A stretch of 64,000 nt of DNA, taken from Cricetomys ansorgei. Lineage: Eukaryota > Chordata > Mammalia > Rodentia > Nesomyidae. The notes below the pieces were generated by a model. It saw only the letters and a list, made by a program, of their open reading frames with translations, searched no databases and had not been told where the DNA came from. The position numbers and the translations under genes were made by a program. Of the stretch, positions 36,694 through 47,481 are shown piece by piece; the first letter of the stretch is position 1; each line of letters starts with the position of its first letter. Location: assembly GCA_026225945.1 (NCBI GenBank), contig JAMJFZ010001816.1, forward strand, positions 4,714,501 through 4,778,500. The letters run 5' to 3'.

Positions 36694-37370
36694 ATGCAGA
36701 TTTTCATAAGCACACTTTCAGGAAGACCATCTTGTTTAGGGCTGAACTTTTAGGCACTGTAGAGAATTTGAAGGCTAAAATCCAGGACGAGGAAGAGATT
36801 TCTCCTAATCAGCAAAGGCTGGTCTCTGGAAGATGGACTTTGTCTGACTACAACATTCAAAAAGTGTCCACTCTTCATCTTGTGTGGAGACTTCTCAGTG
36901 GTGAGAAGAGGAAGAAGCCTCAAGAACAAGCAGAAGAGAAAATGCTCAAACAGGCAGTGCTGGAAAACTGTAAGGTGGATAGAAATGGGGAAATGAGATG
37001 CCTTCATCTAGAGCAGTGGTTCTCAACCTGTGGGGTCGAGACCCCTTTGGAAGTTGATTGACACTTTCAGAGGGGTCCCATAAGACCATCTGCATATTAG
37101 ATATTTATATACATTATGATTCATAACAGTAACAAAATTACAGTTATGAAGTAGCAACAAAAATAACTTTATGGTCAGGGATCACCACAATATGAGGAAC
37201 TGTATTAAAGGGTCCCAGAATTAGGAAGGTTGAGAATGGCTGCTCTACAGTGTCTTCAGATGAGTGTGCTGCTGGAGTTTTCCAGCCTATCAGTTTGAGA
37301 TTATTGTGGAAGGTGTTGTCTGACTTACAAACAACAAGACTAGTAATTGCATGTGAGTTACTAAAAGGAG
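36694..37370 (+). pseudogene. RPS27A (ubiquitin-S27a fusion) processed pseudogene, split by a DNA transposon
   Basis: The plus strand has an intronless, decayed copy of the ubiquitin-ribosomal protein eS31 fusion gene. Ubiquitin remnants include [43 protein letters not shown]. The S27a part includes [22 protein letters not shown] and, beyond the inserted element, a segment matching CPSDECGAGVF and YYCGKCCLTY-type text. The 3' end retains TAATTG and a decayed poly(A)-signal region (about 37340-37370). The N-terminal ubiquitin part is frameshifted and several residues are deleted. A hAT-like element at 37014-37242 interrupts it. It is not expected to make protein. Confidence 0.9.
37014..37242 (+). 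mobile_element. URR1-type non-autonomous hAT DNA transposon
   Basis: The element starts CAGTGGTTCTCAACCTGTGG and ends GGTTGAGAATGGCTG, imperfect terminal inverted repeats of the rodent URR1/hAT-Charlie type. The interior has the typical CATAACAGTAACAAAATTA and GAACTGTATTAAAGGGTC text. It is flanked by 8-bp duplications, ATCTAGAG and CTCTACAG, matching at 6 of 8 bases. It sits inside the RPS27A pseudogene. Confidence 0.88.
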
Positions 37371-38848
37371 AGAACTATGGAGTGTGTGTGTGATTTTAAG
37401 GAAGGGGCTTATGAGGCTGTATCACTGACTGCTCAACTGTTGATAATAACACATCTGGGAGAAGAGGAGAACTTATCCAGTTGTGGACCCACTGGTGAGC
37501 CTACCAGCCTGAGATGGAGAGTTCCAAATCCAGTGTGTAGGAAGGCCTAGCTTAAACGCTGCTGGGTGAGAAACAAAGTCATTAATGTAGAAAGAGTCTT
37601 GTGAGGGAGAGCTGGGTCTGACAGGAGTCCAGAGGAGTGAGACAGTGGGGGAGAGAGTACCCAGAATGCACTAGATGCATTCTGTGTGAAACTGTAAATG
37701 AAGAAAATGTATTAGTAAAACAAAACAAAAAGTGATTAGAATTTGGGGCAATGCTTTAAAACAATACTGATTCTATAGTGGTTTTATCTGACCATCTATG
37801 TAGGATTCTTTCTTGATGTGTAATAAAGACCTTAAAATAAACATGTTGGCGTGACTGTATGTATATCTATGTACTTATAGATAGTTGTGATAGCATGATA
37901 ATTCAGTCAGTGAAGTCCCTGCTGCACAAGCCTTAAGGACCTGAATTAGGTCAATAGAATCCACATAAAGGCCAGGCATGGTGGCCCTAGCTTGTAATCC
38001 AGTTGCTGAGAAGGTAGAGGCAGGCAGCTCCTTGGGTGTTAGGAATCATATCATTTGGCATGCAATATTTCTTGAGGACCTACTGTGTTCCCTGCACTGG
38101 AACAGTCTTGCTATCGTCTCGCCACTTGCCTGTGAGGGGATGTAATTAAAAAAAAAAGAGCAACGCTGCATACCGCACAGAACCTGGATACGGCCGCTAA
38201 CAAGCACCTGAGACGGGTGCCAATGACTGCAGGACCATGAGGCAGGTGGCAAGGACATTTTCAGCAGAGGTCCCCAAAACATCTGAGGACATGGCAAGAG
38301 AATTGCTAAAGGTACTTAAAAATGCAGAGACTCACAAGGCAGCAAAAAGTGCCACTTGATGAACTTCTGGATTTGAGCGAAGAGATTTCAAGCAGCAAAG
38401 TAAGATGGGTTTAGATTCTAATAAGGTACTTCAAAAGAAAGAGATACGTTCAGAAAATAAGTGGCCAGTTTGACAACAGAGAATTATAGAGAGGTTAGAC
38501 TTTGCTAGTTTGGAAATTAAACTCCCTCTTGCTTCCAGACTCTCAAGCAAAAAAGCATTCTCAAAGTAAGAAATGGCATCATAGGACTGTGGAGGTATTT
38601 AGCAGTTAGGACACTCCCTGCAGAAGCAGAAGGGTCAGACGCCAAGCAGGAATCCCAGAACTCTAGAGGTAGAGAAGGGGAACACTCTTGGACAAGTTTG
38701 CTAGCTAGAATATTTGGGTCATCAACTCTGGTGCTGCTACAGACCCTGCCTCAGTAAGGAAAGTGACAGTGATCAAGGAGGAAATCTGAAATTGACTTCT
38801 AGGATCCAAATGCATTTACACATATGTACACATGCACCCACTCATGCA
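37371..38848. other. Intergenic DNA with a B1-like fragment
   Basis: A plus-strand B1 remnant lies at about 37965-38040 (GGCCAGGCATGGTGGCCC). The rest is unique by eye; the minus frame at 38046-38297 matches nothing known. Confidence 0.55.
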
Positions 38849-38850
38849 AA

Positions 38851-38950
38851 CATGCATATATATATATACATGCATATATATACATGCATATATATACATG
38901 CATATATATACATGCATATATATACATACATATATACATATACATATATG
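38851..38950. repeat. 14-bp CATGCATATATATA minisatellite
   Basis: About five near-identical 14-bp units are followed by looser ACATATATACAT repeats. Purine-pyrimidine alternation is nearly perfect throughout. Confidence 0.93.
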
Positions 38951-39002
38951 TGCACAACACACATATACATGTATACGCAAAGATAGAAAACGATGGTCTC
39001 AT

Positions 39003-39790
39003 AGCTGGGAATGGTGGCTCAGGTCTGTAACCTTAGCTTTCAGGAGGTTGTGGCAAGAGTGTCATTGCATGATTAAGTAGCCCACCTCCTCGAGGGTTCA
39101 TGCAGTGTATAATAAACCCAGGGAGTATCTGCACTGCTGGTACCTCTTCATCCAAGCGCACAGCCCACCTTATCCCAGCTTTATATTGCTCGTGTCCACT
39201 TTTCTTAATCTCCCACTGCTCGCAGCCAGGTAGGTCCAGTACCCAGTTGCATGGGTCTCAGAACCAAGCCATGTATTTTGAACAGGTGTGTAGTGCCAGC
39301 CACGAATTCATTCCAGAGAGCAGGCCTCAAATCCATTCCGAAAGCAGTTGGTTACCCCTGTACCAGTCAGGCTGCTATTGTTGGAAGGTTAGGAACGAGG
39401 CGTGCAGAGTGCAGCCCTGGGTAAAATCAATGGTGTCTGATTTTCCGGAGAACACAACTTGTAATGTGTCCTCACTGGTGTTGATATTTTCCCACATTTT
39501 TTTCAAATGTGAAACTCCTTAGGGAAAAGCTGCTGCCTTTTTCCTAAACCTCAACACTGTGGAAGATTCACTCAATTATCAATTCTCAAAGTAACAGAAC
39601 TTTACGTCATTTTCATCCAGCCTTTTGGTCTATCTCGCAACATCTATTTTAAAGAGTTGTAGGTGCCTTTAAGTCTTTGCTCTTGGTTGAATATACATCG
39701 GCAAACCTTCTTTCTCCCAATAGTAGTTTCACTGTTACCCATTTGGTTCCCCAGTTTTGTTTTGTTTTTTCCTACCGCCCAGTAATGGAG
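39003..39790. other. Intergenic DNA, small SINE piece then unassigned sequence
   Basis: A short B1/B4-like fragment (AGCTGGGAATGGTGGCTCAG) lies at 39003-39060. The part from 39100 to 39520 carries a 140-codon plus frame but has the texture of an old retroelement; I do not recognise a protein. Confidence 0.5.
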
Positions 39791-40090
39791 TGTTACCCAT
39801 AGGGAACTGAACCCAAGGCCTTGAGCATTCTTGAGTATTCCACCAATGAGCTGCATCCCCCCATCCAGAGTTTGTTTTACTAAAGCACATTTGGGGTTGA
39901 AGAGATGGCTCAGCAGTTAAAAGCACTAGCTGCTCCTCCAGAGAACCTGGGTTAGATTCTCAGCACCTGCTCAATCTCAGGGGACCAGATATATGTGTGC
40001 ACCAAGAACACATGTGGTACACAGACGTATATGCAGACAAAACACTCATAATATGTACATAAAATTAATTAATTAAAAAATGAAGTACAA
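39791..40090. mobile_element. ID-like SINE (-) followed by B2 SINE (+)
   Basis: The first part (39791-39867) is the antisense of an ID-type head (AACTGAACCCAAGGCCTTGA, CCACCAATGAGCTGCATCCC). The second (39892-40090) is a plus-strand B2 (GAAGAGATGGCTCAGCAGTT). Confidence 0.75.
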
Positions 40091-40311
40091 TTATGCATTC
40101 ACAGCCACAGTTGTCACTCTCGTTTTTTAAGGGGAACTCACCATATCTCAGGTGCGCGTCCAAAAGACAGGCAGGAGCATATCAGCACTTTCGCGCCATT
40201 TGTAGTCCCGGAAGTGGAATCCTCCCGCCACGCACGTGTCCTCAGGTCCCCTACCTGGAGTCTGGAGGCCTTGGCTGTTAGTGAATGCCATATGTTTTGT
40301 CTCCACAATAG
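40091..40311 (-). promoter_or_regulatory. Promoter-like patch beside the calmodulin pseudogene (tentative)
   Basis: A locally CpG-containing patch has TTTCGCGCC (E2F-type), GCGCCATTT (YY1-type on the minus strand) and CCGGAAGT (ETS-type) within about 35 bases (40188-40216). Farther along the minus strand is an ATG/GTGAGT sequence that looks like a splice donor (about 40140). This is the texture of a housekeeping first exon and may be a relocated promoter copy. No associated gene was found. Confidence 0.3.
40203..40270 (+). repeat. Left arm of inverted repeat flanking the calmodulin pseudogene
   Basis: The reverse complement of this segment aligns with 40831-40892, sharing GGGAGGATTCCAC and GGGACTAC and reaching about 80 percent identity over the best 42 bases. 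The left arm abuts a promoter-like sequence with E2F-, YY1- and ETS-type motifs. I do not recognise it as a known SINE. Confidence 0.75.
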
Positions 40312-40764
<453 letters not shown>

Positions 40765-40830
40765 AGGCCAGGGCAGCTGGCCTCGAACTTGTGATTCTCC
40801 TGCCTGGAGTTTGGCAGCTGCCCGCAGGGC

Positions 40831-40892
40831 GGGCTCCAGACAGAGGACCTGCAGCCACGTGTGTGGTGGGAGGATTCCACCCGCGGGACTAC
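40831..40892 (-). repeat. Right arm of inverted repeat flanking the calmodulin pseudogene
   Basis: This is the inverted partner of 40203-40270. It ends exactly where a minus-strand B2 fragment begins (about 40893). Between the pseudogene stop and this arm is a short stretch resembling an antisense B1 (GCTGGCCTCGAACTTGTGAT). Confidence 0.72.
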
Positions 40893-40984
40893 AGTGAACT
40901 GCCATGTCGGTGTTGGGAATTGAACAACAAGTCCTCTAATAGAGTGACTAGTGCTCTTAAATGCTAAGACATCTCACTGGGCCC
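40893..40984 (-). mobile_element. B2 SINE fragment (5' part)
   Basis: The plus strand shows the antisense of a B2 head: CATGTCGGTGTTGGGAATTGAAC, then TGCTCTTAAATGCTAAG and CATCTCACTGGGCCC. Only the tRNA-related part is present. Confidence 0.75.
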
Positions 40985-41009
40985 TAGGGTAGAGGTTGTT
41001 TTTGTTTTT

Positions 41010-41530
41010 GTTTTGTGTATGTGTGTGCTGTTCAATTGTTTATTTTGGTGTTTCATTCCAGAAGTGGGATTTCCGATTCCCATTATATTTCTACTCTCAG
41101 TGTTCCACAGAAGTTCCTTATTGCTGCTTATAGTAAGCCAAACTTTTACACTCCCACTGTATACAAAGTCCCAGTTTTTCATACCTTCATCATCACATCT
41201 ATGTTTTGTACTTTTTCCATTCTAACGAGGACGAGGTAATAACTCATGAGTTCTGATCTTCATCCCCCTGATAATTGACTAAGTTAGACATCTTTCTGTA
41301 TGCTGGTTGATTGATGTTTTCTTTAAAGTAACGTCTCAAATCAGCTGCTGACTTTTATGTTATTTGCTCTTCTGCTTTTGAGTTGATGGAATTTTTTTTG
41401 TAGATTTTGGATATTAACCTTTTCCAGTATGTGTAGTCCTTAATTATTTTTTTTCCATTTCATGGGTTGGCTTTTTCTCCTGATGAATGCTTACTCTGTA
41501 CACTTTTTTGACATAAGGTTGTTCATACTC
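41010..41530 (-). mobile_element. Old L1 fragment
   Basis: The plus strand is the T-rich antisense of L1: TTTGTAGATTTTGGATATTA, ACCTTTTCCAGTATGTG, CATTTCATGGGTTGGCTTTT. No frame survives. Confidence 0.7.
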
Positions 41531-41579
41531 TTAAGGGTAATTTCCATTCTCAGGGAACTTTAGTCCAAAAGTCCATTTT

Positions 41580-41722
41580 GGGTCCAGATGTGGTGCCCAT
41601 GCTCACCATCCCAGAGCTCAGGTGGCTGACTGTGAATCGGGTGCTCTCTAGAGCTGCATAGCAAGCCAAGGCTAGCCTGGGCTACATAGTAAGACTCTGC
41701 CTCAAAATAAATAAGTAAGCAA
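41580..41722 (+). mobile_element. Diverged B1-type SINE
   Basis: TCCAGATGTGGTGCCCATGC, GCCTGGGCTACATAGTAAGA and CTCTGCCTCAAAATAAA mark an old B1/PB1. Confidence 0.65.
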
Positions 41723-43797
41723 ACTTACTAAAAGGTTGTTTTAGAAGCAATATAAAAGTTACAAAATCAAAATCCTTATTTCTGTCTTCGGCCTTTAAAA
41801 ATCAGCTTACAAGTATACTGCATTTGTATCAGTCACATCCTAAAGAGAAATTATAATATTCGGTCCTGTTTCCAAGTTTAGAAATCTTCACACACTTAAT
41901 ATTTGATAGAATTAAGTTTTCTAGCTTTGTTTTACAGCACATTTATTGAATCTGAATTAATCGACAGAAATCTTTTACGAACTTAAACAGCTCCTCTACA
42001 CATAAGAGATTACAAAGCGAGGTGATGGTTCAGAGAGCTGGAACAGCCGATAAAGGTGCTCATCACAGACAGCCTCACAGCCAAAGCTCGCTCTCGGGAA
42101 CCCTTTGTTCTAATTACTGACCCAGTTTTTCACACGTAGAGATTTAATTTTACCTGACATTGCTGTCCTGAGTACAGCCCTGGCCAGTAGCTCTGATTTG
42201 TTTTTCTCCACCCAAGGATTATTAATTCTTTTCATAACCAAATAGAAGTTGAGCAAAAACCTCACCTTAGATTCTCAAATCAGAATCAAGTACTCAATTA
42301 CATGGCTTAGATTGGAATTAGAAGGCTAAACGTCTATCTTGACAAATTATTAAATTACAGATGAAAGTGCACACATGTATAACCCTTTAAACACAAAACT
42401 ATTAGGATTGTTGTTGTGATTCTCCTAAATACTTATATGCTCACTTTCAAAATCTTCTGAGACAGGGGGAAAAAAAAAAAGATGTTTACTATCTCACTTA
42501 AGGGTGTTGCAAATTCAGTGTGGGAAACAGTAGCTCTTCTAATTACTTATAGAAGTTTTTGCCCTGGCCACTGCCTGAGTTGTTGTCAGCAACTCTACTG
42601 TAAAATAAATAAGTGCATACGTAAATAAAAATAAATAAATCAGGAATAAGTAAAATCTATTTTGTAAAGTACTGTTTGACGTTAGTGGATCACAGGCTTT
42701 AGAACTTAAAATGGTTGGTTCTCTCAAGTCATGGTTTTCAAATTCATGGATTCCAGCGATGCGGCGGTGTCCCCAGAGGCTCACAGAAGCTTCTCTCCCG
42801 TCCTGAGGTTTCCCTTCTGACTGCAGGAGACACAGTCAGATGTTTAGATCTCTGTGGCTGCCAAGAAGCATAAACACCTTCCAGGATATAAGAGCTGCGT
42901 TTCTGAAGTCAGACTACCGTGTAGGTGTCCCAGCCTGACCAGGAAAGTGTGCTTTGCTTTTTTTTTTTTTTTTTTTCCACTGTGGTTTAGATGTTTATAA
43001 AAAGGCTAACAGTACATACTTTATAAGGTTATTATACTACAGTATACTACACTTCGTGAAATGCTTGGAAAGTGCCTGTCAAATAAATGCTATGAGAAAC
43101 AAGCTCCCCAGTGATTTGTACTATAACACGAAGGCCAATGTGCATGCACACAGTCTCAGATCCTAGGGGTCGATTCATTCATCTCAGTCTCTTGGTACAG
43201 AGAAGGCACCAGGCCTCTGAGTGATTTATAAGTAAACGTCTGAACTAGAAAACAAAGTTTCCCCAATATTTGGTGGCATTTGTATTTTGAAATGAAAAAC
43301 ACCCCTTTCTCAATTCTCCAAGCACAGTTATTTTCCATCGTATGTGAAGGGGGATGCATTTGTAGGAAGAACGTAAATGCCATTTGCTTTTTAGGCTGCC
43401 TCTTATGTTCTGACGTCCCTTTAGAAGTTTCTGTGGACATCAGTGTTAATTTATGCCTTGAAATTGTTGACTCTGTTGCCACAGCTGAGAGTCTGAAATC
43501 TCTCCATATCCTGCATCCATTTTCCAGATAATAAAACTTATTTAATGGTACAACAAATAATATTCCTTTGCCCTTTCCTTTGGTTCGGAAATGTGAAATA
43601 CAGTTAAGACCTGAAAGTTTGCAGAAATAGTAACCAGCAAAAGATTGGCAGCCCTCTCCAGGGCACTTATAATTCAAAAGCGTGTAATTCAAAATCGAGT
43701 TAATCTAGATATGCCATCCATCGCACACCGTATTTCTGAGAGCTGTGAAATGGTGGTTTAATCAGCAGGCACAATACCTCTCTTAACAAATACAGGC
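41723..43797. other. Intergenic DNA, mostly unique
   Basis: Contains an A-run (42470-42480), an AAAT-rich patch (about 42600-42640) and a T-run (42957-42976). The 178-codon minus frame at 43156-43692 shows no family resemblance and no start or splice support. Confidence 0.55.
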
Positions 43798-43890
43798 TCT
43801 AAGAGCTAGCAATGTAGTTCAGTGGTAGATCGCTTGGCTAGCATGTGTGAGACCTGGCAGTCAGGGCCCAGCAGTACAACTAACTGGACA
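43798..43890 (+). mobile_element. ID SINE
   Basis: GCTAGCAATGTAGTTCAGTG, GTAGATCGCTTGGCTAGCAT follows the ID (BC1-type) tRNA-Ala-derived consensus. Confidence 0.8.
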
Positions 43891-44104
43891 AACATAGGTC
43901 CCAGAAAATCCCAAAACTCACTCAAGAATTTCACATAATATGAATTTTCATTTAGCTGATAGTATCTATACCTGATATCTTATTCAAAGTTGAAAACCTA
44001 ATTCTTGGATTCTGAAATTCTGGCCTAAGTATAGTTGAATTTAAAGCCAATTTTAAGTTAACAGCATCCACTCATTAGAATTAATAAAATGTTGAAGTAG
44101 TCAA

Positions 44105-44386
44105 TGCAGGGGTGGGAAGATGGCTTGGTCATTAAAGTGTGTACTTTGCAAGCATGAGGACCTGAGCTTAGTCTCAGTGTCCATGCAAAATCCAGACAGA
44201 GACAGGCAGGCAGATGTATGGACTTGCAGGCCAGCTGGTCTACCAACATTAGCAAGTTCCAAGTTCAATGAGAGACGTTCTGAAAAAGTAAGGGGGAAGA
44301 GTGACTGAAGAAGACATCTTGTGTGGGTCTCTGACCTCTGCACACGTATATATGTGTGAACATGTGCACACACACACACACACACA
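44105..44386 (+). mobile_element. B4-type SINE ending in (AC)n
   Basis: GGGTGGGAAGATGGCTTGG, GCAAGCATGAGGACCTGAGC, GAGTGACTGAAGAAGACATC and a CA tail (44367-44386). Confidence 0.75.
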
Positions 44387-44483
44387 GTAGGGAGGGGGAA
44401 AACTCAGTAGAAACACAGACACACTCATTTTTAGACAATACATAAACTACTACACAATGAGGTACTTCCTGAATTTTTAGACA

Positions 44484-44652
44484 TTGGTGGTTAAGAGCAC
44501 TAGCTGTTCTTTCAGAGGACCAGGTTTCAATTTACAGCACCACATGGCAACTCACAGCTGTCTCTAACTCCAGTTCCAGAGATTCAACACTATCATACAG
44601 AGACACACACACAGGCAAAACACCAACGCATGTGAAATAAAAAAATTAAGAA

Positions 44653-44691
<39 letters not shown>
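44484..44691 (+). mobile_element. B2 SINE followed by (TA)n
   Basis: GGTGGTTAAGAGCACTAGCT and TCTCTAACTCCAGTTCCAGA identify B2. Its A/T tail has become a TA microsatellite (44657-44691). Confidence 0.85.
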
Positions 44692-44693
<2 letters not shown>

Positions 44694-44814
44694 TTTAATA
44701 AATATATTACATGTGTAATTCATATATATAAAACGCTAGGTATTTATATAAAATCAAGAAACCACAAATGTTTTATACAATATTTGTTTTGTAGGATAGA
44801 TTTTATTTGCTATA

Positions 44815-45285
44815 TGTGGTGCCGTCATAGAACAGTCACACAGCTATGGGTTGAGGGCGCTAACAACCCCGGCTCTCATTCTGAGGAGCTGGCGGGAACT
44901 CGGCCCCTCACCTCTGCAGTCGCTGACAGACCACAAGCCACAGCAAAACTCTGCCCCCTCCAGCAGATCTGTTTACCTAGAGTTGCAACTAAACACCTGT
45001 TCCCTGGAATATGCCCAAAGCACCCCAAGATGCAAATGTGGCTATTCCAGTATCCCTGTCTTAACCAATGGCTCCCATCCCTGGGTACCAAAGACTTTCC
45101 CTTGCCTTTACCCTATAAATGTAATGACCCTTGCTTTAATAAATTGTTCACTCTCGTAGACTCTTAGTCCTCCGATCTGGGACCCCCCTGGATGCGCTGT
45201 GCTGTGTACTTTCCTCCCCAGTAGCTAAGCTAGCAGCGGATCGCTTGGCCACCTGCTGGAGAGGAAAGCAGAGACAGACACACAC
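44815..45285 (+). mobile_element. Solo retroviral-type LTR
   Basis: A U3-like GC-richer segment is followed by CCCTATAAAT (TATA, 45111-45120), TTTAATAAATTG (AATAAA, 45138-45143) and a U5-like CTCCGATCTGGGACCCCCC. No internal viral sequence lies on either side, so this is a solo LTR of an old endogenous retrovirus. Ends are approximate. Confidence 0.65.
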
Positions 45286-45371
45286 AGCTATAACTGACAT
45301 TACACACAGTATCAGAATATTTCATGAGCATGATGGTGGCCTGAGCTGTTTTCCTGTCTATGTTGGCTCCC

Positions 45372-45715
45372 CTGCTAGGGTTTAATTAGTAGCTCTACAC
45401 AATCTAGAATCACCTGGGAGAAGGAACTCTGAGACTATCTAAGAGGGATTATCTTAATTACATTAAGTAATGGAGGGTCCACCACTGTGGGTGGCTCCAT
45501 TCCCTGGGCTTGGAGTCCTGAATAAAAAGGAAGAAGCTGAGCCCTGATGTAGCCAACAGCATTCACTGCTATTGGCTCTTAACTATGGATATAATGTAAA
45601 CAGTTCTCTCAAGCTCCGCAACTGTGACTTCCCTACCAAAGACTGGAATTGTGTGTGAGTCAAATAAACTCTTTCTCAATTAAGTGGCCTCTGTCAGAGT
45701 ATTTTATTGCAGAAA
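45372..45715 (+). mobile_element. Rodent LTR-like repeat (MaLR-type)
   Basis: AATCTAGAATCACCTGGGAG, GTCCTGAATAAAAAGGAAGA and GTCAAATAAACTCTTTCTC match the sense strand of the abundant family, including its AATAAA. Confidence 0.75.
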
Positions 45716-46039
45716 CTGTAAAGATATTCAAACAGAAACTGGTGAACAGTCTCCAGAAGTACCTATGAGCAGACGGTCTGCATTTTAGTAATGGTGCATG
45801 CTCCTTGGTTTATGGCTGTTCGAAGGGGCTCTTATTACTAGAAATTTAATTCCTGTTAAACTTTACTGTGTGTTTCCTTCCAAATCTGTCGGCCCACAGT
45901 GGATGACCTAAAGCCTGCTGACTCCTTTTTCATGGGTTCATCCCTAAGTCAGACCTCTGAATACAGCCCAGATGTCAGTAGGAACTCTCCCAGGCCAAAA
46001 TGCATGAAGTACTACTATCACAATGCTGTTTATTTACAT
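45716..46039. other. Intergenic DNA, nothing recognised
   Basis: Unique-looking sequence between an LTR-like repeat and an L1-like region. Confidence 0.55.
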
Positions 46040-46560
46040 ATTTTCCTGCCCTTCAGTTTGATGCTTCCCCTCCCCAACTCCTCTCAGAGTCTCCCCTCTT
46101 CGTCTTTGTTCTTCTCTCAATAAAACAACAAATGAAAACCAAAACAAACAAAAAACAGTAAGAGAAACATGCTAAAACAAAACAGAAACAAACAGACCAC
46201 AAAAAAAGGAACACATGGAGCTTGTTTTGTGTCGACCTGGAGACGCAGAGTTTGGTTGACAGCCCCTGCGTCACGCTGCTCATAACCAGGCACACTGGAT
46301 ACTGTCTCCTTCTTTTTCCAGGCAGTGTGTTCATTTCCATTGCCGTCTGTTCATTACCCATTTCTGTCTGGTGCCATTATTTGGGCCATGGGTGCCCCAG
46401 GCATCTACAGAGATGGAAAGCATCCCCTCCAGAGCTTTGTCTCATTTGGCCCTTGGTTGAGTTTACTGGAGAAGCCTGAAATGAGACTGGTCCCTTCACA
46501 GCCTGCATGTCAGATAACACAGGTCATTGATGTACACAAGCGAACGACATCCAAGGACTT
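46040..46560 (+). mobile_element. Rodent L1 (Lx-type) 3'UTR fragment (tentative)
   Basis: A pyrimidine-rich stretch, an AAACAAAACAG-rich stretch and CATGGAGCTTGTTTTGTGTC resemble rodent L1 3'UTR sequence. Identification is from memory of consensus texture only. Confidence 0.45.
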
Positions 46561-46670
46561 CACAGCTGTGTGTCTGGACCTTTCATCATGGGCAGATTGA
46601 TTCCCCATCTTTGTTTATGTTCATTTGTTTTCTATATGTCTTCTTAAGCTTCTACGATACTTAAGAGGGA

Positions 46671-46742
46671 TTATTGCCTGTATCGTGAAATATTTTCAAA
46701 AAGGATGAGCAGGATAACAAAGCAAGGTTCTAGACCAGCGTC
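46671..46742 (+). repeat. 72-bp direct repeat, copy 1
   Basis: It begins TTATTGCCTGTATCGTGAAA and differs from copy 2 (47410-47481) at about 6 of 72 positions. Confidence 0.88.
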
Positions 46743-47409
46743 ACTGACTTCTGCTATAGCTGAGGTCATCTCAAAGACATTTGAACTGCACGAGCATTCT
46801 GCTAAACTTTGGACTTGATACTTGACAGACTGTGACTTTATATCTTAGCTTCATTTAATTCTGTAGATATTGTTTTTATTGTAATAGTTTATCACTACTG
46901 CTAAAATGTGATACAGAAAGGGTGAGATGCTGTGCGGTATTTATTTTAGTTATAGGATCATTCTCCTATGTGCTGCTTTTGGGGGAGGGTGCTTCCTGAT
47001 GCCTTGCAGCATGTAAAGGCCTTGCTTCCTAGCTGTTAACACCTCTGTGCTAATAGTCACTCAGTTCTCCACATGACAGGCCATTTGTTTACCTTAATGC
47101 AGAGAAGACTCTGACTCACCCCCAGCTTGGACCCCCCTCCCTCCCTGGGATAGGCAGCATCTCTGCAGGCAGACTTTGAGAAGTGTTAAGTACCATTCAT
47201 TTGTATAGTAAGGCCTGTGTGGGGAGAGGGGTTTTTAGAAAGAATAAAGGATCTGGGAAGAGAACCAGGAGGGATGGAGTGACAGCTCTGCCTAAGTGGC
47301 CCAGGTATTGGTTCCCTGAGAGTTGTCATGGCTTGTGTTTAATATACTAACAATGATCTAATAGTTTTGTAAAAATCAACAATGGACATTTATTAACAAC
47401 TTGGAGGTT

Positions 47410-47481
47410 TTATTGCCTGTATCGTGAAATATTTTCAAAAAGGGTGAGCAGGCTAACAAAGCACGGTCCTAGGCCAGCATC
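47410..47481 (+). repeat. 72-bp direct repeat, copy 2
   Basis: Same orientation as copy 1, 739 bases downstream, with no gaps in the alignment. Confidence 0.88.

Noticed and set aside
36672..37061. 129-codon frame as a ubiquitin-like gene
   Set aside because: The frame begins before the true RPS27A start, contains deletions and a frameshift in ubiquitin, and its last residues come from the inserted transposon.
43156..43692. 178-codon minus-strand frame in the intergenic region
   Set aside because: It is long for random AT-rich DNA, but I see no family motif, no CpG island, no repeat support and no splice context. Best treated as chance unless conservation is shown.
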